From contig NZ_ATLO01000051.1 in the NCBI RefSeq assembly GCF_000416235.1, positions 186,001 to 250,000 of the forward strand: 64,000 nt of DNA, given 5' to 3'. The notes under the pieces are model-generated. The model was not told where the DNA came from, did no database searches, and saw only the letters and a program-made list of their open reading frames with translations. Source of the stretch: Pseudomonas sp. CFII64. Lineage in GTDB: Bacteria; Pseudomonadota; Gammaproteobacteria; Pseudomonadales; Pseudomonadaceae. Numbering within the stretch: position 1 is the stretch's first letter; every line of letters begins with the position of its first letter. Shown here piece after piece: positions 42,198 through 50,634 of the stretch. Both the position numbers and the translations under genes were made by a program.

Positions 42198-43481
42198 TTA
42201 GTGGGCGAACCATTGCGCTGGAACCGTTACCAGGTCGGGGAATATCACCAGGAGGAAGAGCACGATGACTTCGGCGATCAGGAACGGGACGGTGCCTTTG
42301 AGCAGCGCTTCGTAGCGCATGTTGCCGATGCCACAGACGACGTTGAGCACCGTGCCCACGGGCGGCGTAATCAGGCCGATGGAGCAATTGATCATGAACA
42401 GCACGCCGAAGTAGATCGGGTCGATGTTCGCGGCGGTCACTACCGGTACGAGGATCGGTGCCAGCAGCAGAACCGTCGGTGTCAGGTCCATCACCATGGA
42501 GATCACCAGAATCAACAGCATCAACACCACAATCAGCAGTTTCGGGTTGTCCATGAAGGGCTGAATGAGTTCGATGATCTGTCCCGGGATGTCCGCGATG
42601 GTGATCATCCAGGCCGGGATCGAGGCTGCGGCGACCAGAAACATGACAGCTGCGGTGGTCTTTCCTGCGCGCAGCAGTAGCTCGCTGAACGACTTCAGGC
42701 TGAGTTCGCGGTAGATCAGCGATGACACCAGCAGCGCATAAACGCTCGCCACGGCGCCCGCCTCGGTCGGTGTCACTACGCCGAAGCGCAGGCCGGCCAC
42801 GATGATCACGGGCAACAATAGCGCCCAGGTGCTGTCGGCCAATGCCTTGAGACGTTCCTTGCCAGAGGCTTTCGGACTCAGTTCGACGTCGTTGTCACGA
42901 CGGGATACCAGCCACCAGGCAATGACCAGCGCAACGGCAATCATCAGGCCCGGGGCGATACCCGCCAGGAACAATTTGGTGATCGACAACCCGGAGGCGA
43001 CCCCCAGAACGACAAAGCCGATGCTGGGCGGGATGATCGAACCAAGCACCGAGACCGAGGCGATCAGGCCCCCGGATCGGTTGCGGTTGTAACCTGCGAT
43101 GACCATCATCGGTAGCAACAGCGCCGTCAGCGACGCCGCGTCGGCCAGCGCCGAGCCCGACAGGCTGGAAAGCAGCACCCCGGCGAAGATGGTGACGTAA
43201 CCCAAGCCGCCGCGCATATGGCCGACCAGAGAAATGGCCAGGTTGATAATGCGTTTGGACAGGCCGCCGCTGTTCATGACCTCACCGGCGATGATGAACA
43301 AAGGAATGGCCAGCAACGGAAAGCTGCCCGCCGAGTTGATGATGTTCTGCGCGATGATCTGGCCGTCGAACACCCCGAGCAGCCACATCAGAGCTACGCC
43401 GCAGAGGATCAGTGCATAGGCGATGGGTGCGCCTATGAGCAAGGCGGCCATCAGCACGCCGACAAACACGCCCAGGGCCAT
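42198..43481 (-). CDS. TRAP transporter large permease (DctM family), second system
   Basis: 427 residues from the ATG at 43481, which overlaps the DctQ stop by one base (TAATG); a longer frame to 43559 lies inside DctQ and is rejected. About 12 helices with the landmarks AIPLFIIAGEVMNSGGLSKRI, GGLGYVTIFAGVLLSSLSGSALADAASLTALLLPMM, GSIIPPSIGFVVLGV and, near the end, LITPPVGTVLNVVCGIGNM. It forms the sodium-coupled channel with the preceding small permease. Confidence 0.94.
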   Translation of the reverse strand: MALGVFVGVLMAALLIGAPIAYALILCGVALMWLLGVFDGQIIAQNIINSAGSFPLLAIPLFIIAGEVMNSGGLSKRIINLAISLVGHMRGGLGYVTIFAGVLLSSLSGSALADAASLTALLLPMMVIAGYNRNRSGGLIASVSVLGSIIPPSIGFVVLGVASGLSITKLFLAGIAPGLMIAVALVIAWWLVSRRDNDVELSPKASGKERLKALADSTWALLLPVIIVAGLRFGVVTPTEAGAVASVYALLVSSLIYRELSLKSFSELLLRAGKTTAAVMFLVAAASIPAWMITIADIPGQIIELIQPFMDNPKLLIVVLMLLILVISMVMDLTPTVLLLAPILVPVVTAANIDPIYFGVLFMINCSIGLITPPVGTVLNVVCGIGNMRYEALLKGTVPFLIAEVIVLFLLVIFPDLVTVPAQWFAH

Positions 43482-43987
43482 TATTTGAGCACCCCGTGTG
43501 CGGTTGCGGACAGTGGCACGCCAACCGGTGTGGCCAGATGTTTGACCAATTGAACGCAAAGCAGAATGCTGCTCAAGACGCAGAACACCAACCCGGCACC
43601 GTAGAACAATCCCATGGAAACTCCGGTGGAAGGAGCGCCCACGTGCAGGTTGATCAGTGTCTGTTTCCAGCTGCCCTGGAGAAACAGCGAGGTTGTGAAC
43701 AGCATCAACAGATAGGTCAACGTCAATAAATGTTTGGCTGTTCTGGGCGAGACGCGGCTGGTCAGGATATCGACGCCGATATGGCCTTTTTCATGAAGCA
43801 TGAGCTGGGAGCCGGCGAAGACCAGCCAGACGAATGCCAGTCTGGAAATCTCTTCAGTGAAAAACAAGCCGGAATTGAAGCCGTAGCGCAACACAACGTT
43901 GGTGAAAATCAGCGCAGTGATACACACCAGGCACGCGATAACCACTATCTTTAGCACCAGAAAATAGAGTTTCAGGAGTTCTTTCAT
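43481..43987 (-). CDS. TRAP transporter small permease (DctQ family), second system
   Basis: 168 residues with four transmembrane helices and the DctQ pattern (ALIFTNVVLRYGFNSGLFFTEEISRLAFVWLVFAGSQLML, then EKGHIGVDILTSRV). It is the first gene of the TRAP-nitrilase-aldolase operon. Its promoter lies in the 379-base gap shared with the divergent dehydratase gene, which contains two copies of a GTCGTATGAC motif. Confidence 0.93.
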   Translation of the reverse strand: MKELLKLYFLVLKIVVIACLVCITALIFTNVVLRYGFNSGLFFTEEISRLAFVWLVFAGSQLMLHEKGHIGVDILTSRVSPRTAKHLLTLTYLLMLFTTSLFLQGSWKQTLINLHVGAPSTGVSMGLFYGAGLVFCVLSSILLCVQLVKHLATPVGVPLSATAHGVLK

Positions 43988-44366
43988 GGCGCTTGCACCA
44001 AGTTGATTGTGTGGGGGCTACGCAACTGAGATCGCGCGAGGCGAGAGTTGCTAATCCTGTGAGAACGCGATGCAAAACAATGCAAGCGGAGCATAAGCAA
44101 TTACCTTTTATTATTAGTTGTAAGTCGTCGTATGACCTGTGCAGAGTCTTTCTTTCCGCGCAAGTTATGTCAATCGCAATAACGGCATTGACTGAGTCAA
44201 TATTCTTATTAGTCCGATAAGGGAAAGTAATCATCAGTGATGAGCAGGCTGCTCAAGTTTGCAGTTGTTTGTTTTTAAACAAACAACAAGGTTGTTTTAT
44301 TTGTTGTTATATGATGTCGTATGACTTCAATTGCTTTCTCAATGACAATAAAACAGGTGATAAAAA
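43988..44366. promoter_or_regulatory. Divergent control region between TRAP operon and kdgD
   Basis: 379 AT-rich bases without a gene. The 10-mer GTCGTATGAC occurs at 44127-44136 and again at 44316-44325, the latter 41 bases before the dehydratase start. GTC/GAC ends around a TAT centre are the form of FadR-type GntR operators (TNGTNNNACNA-like). No GntR gene is adjacent; the nearest in the window is at 3.1-3.8 kb, so the regulator may be remote. Confidence 0.6.
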
Positions 44367-45278
44367 ATGACTCCATCTGAGCTGCAATCCGTTCTTTCCT
44401 CGGGGCTTCTTTCGTTCCCGCTGACTGATTTCGACAGCCACGGTGAATTCAATGCCTCCGGGTATGCGCGACGTTTGGAGTGGTTGGCTCCGTATGGCAC
44501 CAGTGCGCTTTTCGCGGCGGGTGGAACCGGGGAGTTCTTTTCCCTGGCGGCTGACGAATACAGTGCGGTCATCAAGACTGCGGTCGATACCTGCGCCAGC
44601 AGCATGCCGATCCTGGCGGGGGTGGGCGGGTCCACACGTCAGGCGATTCAATATGCGCAAGAGGCCGAGCGCTTGGGCGCCAAAGGGTTGTTGCTGCTCC
44701 CACATTATCTGACCGAGGCGAGTCAGGAGGGTGTGGCTGCACATGTCGAAGCCGTGTGCAAATCCGTCAAGATCGGCGTGGTTGTCTACAACCGCAACGT
44801 GTGCCGTCTTACCGCGCCGCTTCTGGAAAGACTGGCTGATCGTTGCCCGAACCTGATCGGCTACAAGGATGGTTTGGGCGATGTCGAACTGATGGTCTCG
44901 ATCCGTCGCCGCCTCGGCGATCGTTTTTCGTACCTGGGTGGTTTGCCGACTGCTGAGGTTTACGCCGCCGCCTACAAAGCGCTCGGAGTTCCGGTTTACT
45001 CTTCGGCGGTATTTAACTTCGTACCCAGACTGGCGATGGACTTCTATCACGCGATTGCCAGGGAAGATCATATTGCCGTTGGTAAAATGATCGACGACTT
45101 CTTTCTGCCCTATCTGGACATTCGTAACCGCAAGGCGGGTTACGCGGTAAGTATCGTCAAGGCCGGGGCAAGAATTGTCGGTCATGACGCAGGTCCCGTG
45201 CGCACTCCGCTTACCGAACTGTCGTCAGAAGAGTACGAGCAACTCGCTGCGCTTATCGAAAAGCAAGGCGGACAATAA
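44367..45278 (+). CDS. kdgD: 5-dehydro-4-deoxyglucarate dehydratase
   Basis: 303 residues, the family's standard length. DapA-superfamily TIM barrel with FAAGGTGEFFSLAADEY, ILAGVGGSTRQAI, the catalytic Tyr141 in VVVYNRN and the Schiff-base Lys167 in LIGYKDGLGD. KdgD converts 5-dehydro-4-deoxyglucarate to 2,5-dioxopentanoate with loss of water and CO2, in glucarate/galactarate breakdown. It is divergent from a TRAP-nitrilase-HpaI operon. No glucarate dehydratase or dioxopentanoate dehydrogenase is in the window, so those steps are elsewhere or the substrate differs. Confidence 0.88.
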   Translation: MTPSELQSVLSSGLLSFPLTDFDSHGEFNASGYARRLEWLAPYGTSALFAAGGTGEFFSLAADEYSAVIKTAVDTCASSMPILAGVGGSTRQAIQYAQEAERLGAKGLLLLPHYLTEASQEGVAAHVEAVCKSVKIGVVVYNRNVCRLTAPLLERLADRCPNLIGYKDGLGDVELMVSIRRRLGDRFSYLGGLPTAEVYAAAYKALGVPVYSSAVFNFVPRLAMDFYHAIAREDHIAVGKMIDDFFLPYLDIRNRKAGYAVSIVKAGARIVGHDAGPVRTPLTELSSEEYEQLAALIEKQGGQ

Positions 45279-45330
45279 CAACCCGCGTTTATGTCACTCA
45301 AACATCGGCAATGCTGAGTTAGCCAGGCAA

Positions 45331-45361
45331 CACCCCGCAAGTGCAACGCGCTTGCGGGGTG
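45331..45361 (+). terminator. Hairpin terminator after kdgD
   Basis: CACCCCGCAAG pairs perfectly with CTTGCGGGGTG around nine bases, followed by the mixed T/G tail CTTGTTGTGG. Reasonable as a terminator for the dehydratase gene, though the T-run is weak. Confidence 0.65.
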
Positions 45362-45382
45362 CTTGTTGTGGAAATGCGCTAT

Positions 45383-45532
45383 CTAAACCGGGACGATGCG
45401 CACAGGAAAGTCTCCAGCCAACTGCGCAACCTTCGCAGCAGCGTTGTCATTCAGTTTCCTCAGCCAGGCAAACGCCAACTTGACGCTGTTGCCTCCTAGC
45501 ACAAAGCTTGGGTGAATAGTCGAACGGCACAT
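45383..45532 (-). CDS. Possible 49-residue small protein
   Basis: An ATG-to-TAG frame of 49 codons with natural-looking composition: it begins MCRSTIHPSFVLGGNSV, continues KLAFAWLRKLNDNAAAKVAQ and ends LAGDFPVRIVPV, suggesting one amphipathic helix between two short strands. The family is not recognised. No clear ribosome binding site precedes it, and its start is next to the Fur-like site, so it could also be the fragment of a lost gene. It is listed because nothing else explains this part of a 352-base gap. Confidence 0.35.
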   Translation of the reverse strand: MCRSTIHPSFVLGGNSVKLAFAWLRKLNDNAAAKVAQLAGDFPVRIVPV

Positions 45533-45542
45533 TAGAAAAGGT

Positions 45543-45561
45543 TGTAATGGTAACGATTCGC
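45543..45561. promoter_or_regulatory. Candidate Fur box upstream of the ECF sigma gene
   Basis: TGTAATGGTAACGATTCGC matches the 19-base Fur consensus GATAATGATAATCATTATC at about 12 positions, including AATG.TAA..ATT. It lies about 70 bases before the sigma-factor start, where iron-repressed FecI-type genes normally carry such a site. Confidence 0.55.
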
Positions 45562-45630
45562 GTTTAAGGTGCGCGCGTCCGCCATGTGCATCTCATGGCG
45601 TTTTCTGTGTTTGTCTGCCTGAGGCGTTCC

Positions 45631-46149
45631 ATGTCGCTCCATGAAACGGATTCGATCGTTTCTCTCGATATTTTGTATGGCACGCATCGCGGCTGGCTGC
45701 AGGGCTGGTTGCGACGCTCGGTGGGGTGCTCGCAGCAGGCGGCGGATCTGGTCCAGGACACTTTTTTGCGTTTGCTGGTGCGCGGCCAGCCGGTCAGCGC
45801 TCATGCCCCGCGTGCGCTGTTGGTGCGTATCGCCCGTGGTCTGGTGATCGACCACTGGCGTCGCGACGCCTTGGAACGCGCCTATCTTGAGGCACTGGCG
45901 CAGTTGCCCGAGGCCAGCCATCCATCACCTGAGGTCCGTCATGAGGCGCTGCAATGCCTGGAGCGCATCGCGCGGTTGCTTGACGGCCTCAAGCCGGCGG
46001 TGCGCGAAGCATTTCTCCTGTATCAGCTGGGTGACCTGAGCCATGCCCAGGTGGCTCAGACGCTGGGCGTTTCCAGTCGTACCGTTGAGCGGCATGTGGC
46101 GAGCTCCCTGATGCATTGCTATCGACTGTGCTTTGAGGCGCCGCAGTGA
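45631..46149 (+). CDS. ECF sigma factor, FecI family
   Basis: 172 residues from the ATG at 45631 (TGAGG about 7 bases upstream); an in-frame ATG at 45586 would overlap the promoter. Region 2 reads LYGTHRGWLQGWLRRSVGCSQQAADLVQDTFLRLLVRG, with RALLVRIARGLVIDHWRRDALERAYL. Region 4 reads LDGLKPAVREAFLLYQLGDLSHAQVAQTLGVSSRTVERHVASSLMHCY. It directs transcription of the downstream siderophore receptor when the receptor binds its ligand. It overlaps the FecR-like gene by 4 bases. Confidence 0.94.
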   Translation: MSLHETDSIVSLDILYGTHRGWLQGWLRRSVGCSQQAADLVQDTFLRLLVRGQPVSAHAPRALLVRIARGLVIDHWRRDALERAYLEALAQLPEASHPSPEVRHEALQCLERIARLLDGLKPAVREAFLLYQLGDLSHAQVAQTLGVSSRTVERHVASSLMHCYRLCFEAPQ

Positions 46150-47072
46150 GTGCAGCTGCCGAGCGCCTGCCGGAGGAAATCGTCCGCACGGCCATCGCGT
46201 GGCAGATGCGCTTGCGCGCCAACGCCAGCAGCGCCGAGTTGCACGAGCAGTTGCGCGACTGGCGGCGCCACGACGCCCGACATGAGCTGGCATGGCAACG
46301 CTTGCAGCAAATGGGCGGGTTGTTCCAGGCCAGTCAGTTGCCGGATGCCGCTCAATCCATTCCGCTGCTACGGCGGGCCGAAGCTGATTTAAGTCGTCGC
46401 CGCACACTTAAATTGCTCGGCCTCGGTTTGGTTGCGGGCGGTGCAACGCTGTTGGTTACGACAGCGCCGCCCGCCTGGCGCAGCGACTTTGCCACGACCA
46501 CGGGCGAACGTCGCCGGATCGTGTTGGGCGGTGCCGAGCTGACGCTTAATACCGGCAGTGCAGTGGATGTACGAGGGCGCGAGTGGCTGCTGCGCAGTGG
46601 CGAGGTGCTGGTGGACGGTGCCGACTGGCATGTGCGCTGCCGTTTCGCTGAGTGTGAGGGCAGACAGGCGAGGGCAGTGCTGCGTGAGCGTGATGGCTAT
46701 AGCGAAATCTACGTCGAGCGCGGCGAGGTGTTGATTTCCACCTCTTTTGGGCAGCGCCGTCTGCAAGCGGGCAACGGGCTAGGCATCTACGCAACGCAGA
46801 TGACGGTGTTGGGCAAAGGGCCGCTTGACCCTTTCGCCTGGACCCGGGGCCTGTTGCTGGTCAACGATATTCGCCTGGTCGATTTCCTCGCCGAGGCGGG
46901 CCGTTATCGCCAAGGCTGGTTGGGCTGCGATAACACGGTCGCCGAGTTGCGTCTGTCCGGGGTTTTCCGTCTCGATGAACCGGACATCATGCTGCGCAAC
47001 CTTACTCATCTGCTGCCGGTACACATCGTCGAACGTACCCGCTGGTGGGTGCGCATCATGCCCTTGGCATAA
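46146..47072 (+). CDS. FecR-family anti-sigma/sigma regulator
   Basis: 308 residues starting at a GTG that overlaps the sigma stop. An N-terminal cytoplasmic DUF4880 region (RTAIAWQMRLRANASSAELHEQLRDWRRHDARHELAWQRLQQM) is followed by one transmembrane segment near residues 90-108 (LLGLGLVAGGATLLVTTAP). The periplasmic FecR domain contains RRIVLGGAELTLNTGSAVDV and ERGEVLISTSFGQRRLQAGNGL. It senses the loaded receptor in the periplasm and frees the sigma factor. Confidence 0.93.
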   Translation: MSAAAERLPEEIVRTAIAWQMRLRANASSAELHEQLRDWRRHDARHELAWQRLQQMGGLFQASQLPDAAQSIPLLRRAEADLSRRRTLKLLGLGLVAGGATLLVTTAPPAWRSDFATTTGERRRIVLGGAELTLNTGSAVDVRGREWLLRSGEVLVDGADWHVRCRFAECEGRQARAVLRERDGYSEIYVERGEVLISTSFGQRRLQAGNGLGIYATQMTVLGKGPLDPFAWTRGLLLVNDIRLVDFLAEAGRYRQGWLGCDNTVAELRLSGVFRLDEPDIMLRNLTHLLPVHIVERTRWWVRIMPLA

Positions 47073-47125
47073 AAAAAGTTGTCGGACTTTTGCGCGTCGT
47101 CCGGTTAGGGATGATCACTTCCTGA

Positions 47126-49522
47126 ATGGATACCGTCATGTTCCTTGCCAGACTGCCTCTGCGTGCCATCGCCCCGTTCCCATCCCGTTCTCTGCCAAGG
47201 GCCGTTTGCCTGGCGTTGGCCTTGCTCGGGGGCGCGGCGAGCCTGCCGGTTCAAGCGGCATCGTCGAACACCGGGCAGGCAACGGCTCCGAGCATTCCTG
47301 CCGGGTCGTTGCAGCAAGCGCTCAGCACCTTCGCCGAGCGCGCCGGTATTACCTTGTCCTACTCCCCGGAAACGGTGCGCGGTTTGAGCAGTCCTGGCCT
47401 GTCGGGCGGCGTTTCGCTGGACGAGGGGCTGGCGAAGCTGCTTGCCGGGAGCGGCCTGGTCGCGCAAAAAACCTCGTCCGGCTATGTGGTGCTGCCGGGC
47501 AAGACCGACGCCAGCTTGCAACTTGAGCCCACCAACATCGATGCCGCAACGGTGCAGAGTGCGTTCGCGCCAGTCGAGGGTTATTTCGCCAGCAATGCCA
47601 GCAGCGCCACCAAGAGCGACAAGCCGATCCTGGAAACCGCGCAGAGCATCAGTGTGGTCACGGCCGAGCAGATCGCTGATCGCAAGGTCGACCGGGTCGA
47701 AGATGCCGTGGCGTACAGCGCGGGCGTGCGGGTCGGCAGCTCCGGGCTGGACCCGCGCTTCGACATGATCAGCATCCGGGGTTTCGAAACCACCATCGGC
47801 GCCGACTTTCTCGATGGCCTGCGCCAGCCGGGCAGTGGCTGGCTGTCCTTGTACTCCACCGAGGCCTACAACCTGGAGCGCATTGAAGTGCTCAAGGGGC
47901 CAGCCTCGGTGCTCTACGGGCAGATCAGCCCCGGAGGCATGGTCAATCGGGTTAGCAAGCGTCCGAGCCTGCTGGCGAAAAATGAAGTGCAGGTGCAGTC
48001 CGGCAACTACAACCACCAACAGGCGCAGTTCGATGTGGGCGGGCGTCTTGATGAAGCCGGGGATGTGTTGTTCCGGACGGTTGGCGTATATCGCGATGCA
48101 GAGAACTATATCGAACAGCTGAACAACGACACCCGTCTGCTGGCGCCTTCGCTGAGCTGGCAGATCGACCCCGACACCCGCCTGACCGTGCTGGCGCAGT
48201 ATCAGGAACGTGAGACTGCTGCTTCGCCGATGCTGTATCAGGACGGCGATCATCTCTCCAATTTCTGGCAGGGCGACGAGTACTTCGACAAGCTCGAACA
48301 ACGCCAGTGGACGCTGGGTTATGAGTTCGAACATGCGTTCAACGATACCTTCAGCGTGCAGCAGAACCTGCGTTACGGTCAGGTGGATACCACCAACCAG
48401 TACCTGCAGCCCAGCGATGCCGGCGATGGCCATACCCTCAACCGCTCGGCGATTGGGGTCTACGAAGACATGTCATCGCTGTCCACCGATACCCGTCTGG
48501 TGAGCCGCTTCGCCACCGGAAATCTGCAACACACGCTGGTCACCGGCATGGACTATGCGTGGATCGACACATCGCTGTTGTATGCCATGGGCGACGCGCC
48601 CTCCATCGATCGTTACGCGCCGAACTATCACCAGCCGGTTGATCGGCCCACGACTTCCCTGGCTGATGAAGACGGGCTGGAGCATCGTAGCGGCCTGTAT
48701 TTGCAGGATCAGATCGAACTCAACCAATGGCGCCTGTCGGCCGGGCTGCGCCGTGACTGGGTCAAGGTACGTCGCTCCAACCACCTGAGTGGCGACAACA
48801 GCAACACCAGTGATTCAGCGACCACTGGCCAGGTCGGCGTGCTTTACCTGTTCGACAATGGCCTGGCGCCTTACGTCAGCTATGCGACATCGTTCCGGCC
48901 CGAAAGTGGGATCAACTCCAGTGGCGAACCCTACAAACCGACCAAGGGCGAGCAGTACGAAGTGGGCCTCAAGTATCAGCCGCCGGGCACCAGCACGATG
49001 CTGACCGGTTCGCTCTATCACCTGACGCAAACCAATGTGCGTACTCGTGATCTGGCCAATCCCCTCAACAGCATACAAACCGGCGAACAGGTATCCCGTG
49101 GCCTGGAGCTGGAGGCGGTTTCCGATCTGAGTGATCGCCTGCGCATGACAGCCAGCTACAGCTTCAACGATCCTGAAGTCACCCGCAGCAACGACGGCAA
49201 TGAAGGTAAGGCACCGATGAACGTGCCGCGTCATCTGGCCTCGCTCTGGCTCAATTACCGCCTGCCCATGGGCCTTGGGCTGTCCGGCGGCGCGCGCTAC
49301 ACCGGCAGTAACTACGGCAATGCCGCCAATACGGTGAAGAACGAGGACTACACCCTGATCGATGCCGGCGTGCATTACGACTTTGGTGGCGCAATGGACG
49401 GTGTACGTCTGGCTCTGAATGGTCGCAACCTGTCCGACAAACGCTACATCAATTGCCAGGAAGGCTATTGCTACCGGGGTGAGGCGCGCAGTGTCGTCAC
49501 CAGCTTGAGCTATCGCTGGTAA
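47126..49522 (+). CDS. TonB-dependent siderophore receptor with N-terminal signalling (STN) domain
   Basis: 798 residues; the ATG at 47138 is an alternative start. The signal peptide ends near VQAA. The secretin/TonB short N-terminal domain (IPAGSLQQALSTFAERAGITLSYSPETV...LLAGSGLVAQKTSSGYVVL) is at about 45-125. The plug begins ETAQSISVVTAEQIADRKVDRVEDAV and includes YNLERIEVLKGPASVLYG. The 22-strand barrel ends in SLSYRW. The signalling domain and location after sigma/anti-sigma genes identify a cell-surface signalling receptor. The following esterase gene hints at an ester-containing siderophore, though the ligand cannot be read from sequence. Confidence 0.93.
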   Translation: MDTVMFLARLPLRAIAPFPSRSLPRAVCLALALLGGAASLPVQAASSNTGQATAPSIPAGSLQQALSTFAERAGITLSYSPETVRGLSSPGLSGGVSLDEGLAKLLAGSGLVAQKTSSGYVVLPGKTDASLQLEPTNIDAATVQSAFAPVEGYFASNASSATKSDKPILETAQSISVVTAEQIADRKVDRVEDAVAYSAGVRVGSSGLDPRFDMISIRGFETTIGADFLDGLRQPGSGWLSLYSTEAYNLERIEVLKGPASVLYGQISPGGMVNRVSKRPSLLAKNEVQVQSGNYNHQQAQFDVGGRLDEAGDVLFRTVGVYRDAENYIEQLNNDTRLLAPSLSWQIDPDTRLTVLAQYQERETAASPMLYQDGDHLSNFWQGDEYFDKLEQRQWTLGYEFEHAFNDTFSVQQNLRYGQVDTTNQYLQPSDAGDGHTLNRSAIGVYEDMSSLSTDTRLVSRFATGNLQHTLVTGMDYAWIDTSLLYAMGDAPSIDRYAPNYHQPVDRPTTSLADEDGLEHRSGLYLQDQIELNQWRLSAGLRRDWVKVRRSNHLSGDNSNTSDSATTGQVGVLYLFDNGLAPYVSYATSFRPESGINSSGEPYKPTKGEQYEVGLKYQPPGTSTMLTGSLYHLTQTNVRTRDLANPLNSIQTGEQVSRGLELEAVSDLSDRLRMTASYSFNDPEVTRSNDGNEGKAPMNVPRHLASLWLNYRLPMGLGLSGGARYTGSNYGNAANTVKNEDYTLIDAGVHYDFGGAMDGVRLALNGRNLSDKRYINCQEGYCYRGEARSVVTSLSYRW

Positions 49523-49533
49523 GGAGAGAGACG

Positions 49534-50370
49534 ATGATTCGCACTTTATTCATGTGGTTGGGCGCCATGCTGCTTGGCGCGTCGGTCGCCCACGCAGAAC
49601 CGGTGACCCTGGACGGTACCGAGCAGTGGACGATGCAAAGCGCGCAGGGTCGTGAATATCGCATCATGATCAGCCTGCCTGAGGGTGATGTGCCTTACAC
49701 CGGCGGTTATCCGGTGATCTACCTGCTTGACGGCAACGCCTATTTCCCGGCCTTCCATGCGGCCAAACGCGCGCAGAAACGACTGCGGGGTTCGATTCTG
49801 GTGGCAATCGGTTACCCGAGCGACACGCCGCTGGACTTCGTGCGTCGGGCGTTCGACTTGTCACCGCCTGCGCCACCTGCGCGTAACGACCCGCCGCAAG
49901 GTGGGCAAGATCTGTTCCTGGACTTCATTGAAAAGCGCCTGATGCCGAAGGTGGCCGAGCATTTCAAGGTCGATCAGGATCAGCGCAGTCTGGTGGGACA
50001 TTCCTTTGGTGGCATGTTCGGTGTCTATACGCTGTTCACCCGGCCGACCTTGTTCCAGCATGTGGTCGCGGTGAGCCCGAGTCTGTGGTGGCAGGATCGT
50101 TACCTGCTGGAGCCCGAGCGTGCATTCAACAAACGCGCGTATGCCGGGCAGTTGAACCTGACTCACAGCAGCCTGACGCTATTGATGGGCGAGCGCGACC
50201 TGGTCCAGGCCATCCAGGATGCCCGCGCCTTGCAAGAGCGGCTTCAGGATTTGTCGCAATATGGGCTGCGCAGCGACTTCCAGATCGAACCGGGCGAGGA
50301 TCACATGTCGGTGCCGTTTCGTGTGCCCACGCGGGTGCTCGATGAGTTGATCAGCGCCCGGCGTTTCTGA
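49534..50370 (+). CDS. Periplasmic alpha/beta-hydrolase esterase (IroE/PfeE/BesA-like)
   Basis: 278 residues with a signal peptide (LFMWLGAMLLGASVAHAE) and GGAGAG 7 bases upstream. Esterase D-type hydrolase fold: YPVIYLLDGNAYFPAF, nucleophile Ser in VGHSFGGMFGVYTL, AVSPSLWWQD, and a C-terminal EDHMSVPF His. Its 12-base distance from the receptor stop implies one operon. Periplasmic enzymes of this type hydrolyse trilactone or ester siderophores to release iron, so this is the best guess for function. Confidence 0.88.
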   Translation: MIRTLFMWLGAMLLGASVAHAEPVTLDGTEQWTMQSAQGREYRIMISLPEGDVPYTGGYPVIYLLDGNAYFPAFHAAKRAQKRLRGSILVAIGYPSDTPLDFVRRAFDLSPPAPPARNDPPQGGQDLFLDFIEKRLMPKVAEHFKVDQDQRSLVGHSFGGMFGVYTLFTRPTLFQHVVAVSPSLWWQDRYLLEPERAFNKRAYAGQLNLTHSSLTLLMGERDLVQAIQDARALQERLQDLSQYGLRSDFQIEPGEDHMSVPFRVPTRVLDELISARRF

Positions 50371-50391
50371 CTGGCCGCTAATACCTGCTTA

Positions 50392-50415
50392 CCATCGAAT
50401 CGCATGATTCGATGG
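50392..50415. terminator. Perfect 10-bp hairpin CCATCGAATC-GCAT-GATTCGATGG
   Basis: A strong stem-loop 21 bases after the esterase stop, followed by GGAGG rather than a T-run. It probably marks the 3' end of the receptor-esterase mRNA. The remaining ~220 bases to the chemoreceptor hold no convincing gene. Confidence 0.5.
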
Positions 50416-50634
50416 GGAGGTCCAAGCGACGGCAATGTCTGGAATAACCGCGTTCTTCGGCGAACTGGATACCTTGCCGTCGACAGAGCGGCTGTACCGC
50501 ACGTCATAAAAATCTTTACGGCATTTATCGCACTCAAGTAACGGCTTGCAACAGTCGATAACCCCTTCGAGCACAGCAATCCGTGGCTGGTTTTCGCCCA
50601 GCTGACGACGCACAGGTCAAAGGGAAATCACCGG

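Noticed and set aside
44307..45185. Minus-strand frame of about 292 codons under kdgD
   Set aside because: Antisense shadow that also crosses the kdgD promoter; no motifs.
47105..48433. Minus-strand frame of about 442 codons under the TonB receptor
   Set aside because: Antisense shadow of the receptor gene; no family features.
50389..50613. Minus-strand 74-codon frame with CxxC-like residues (ECDKCRKDF)
   Set aside because: GTG start without ribosome binding site, and its end runs through the perfect hairpin after the esterase gene; tempting as a zinc-ribbon fragment but not supportable.
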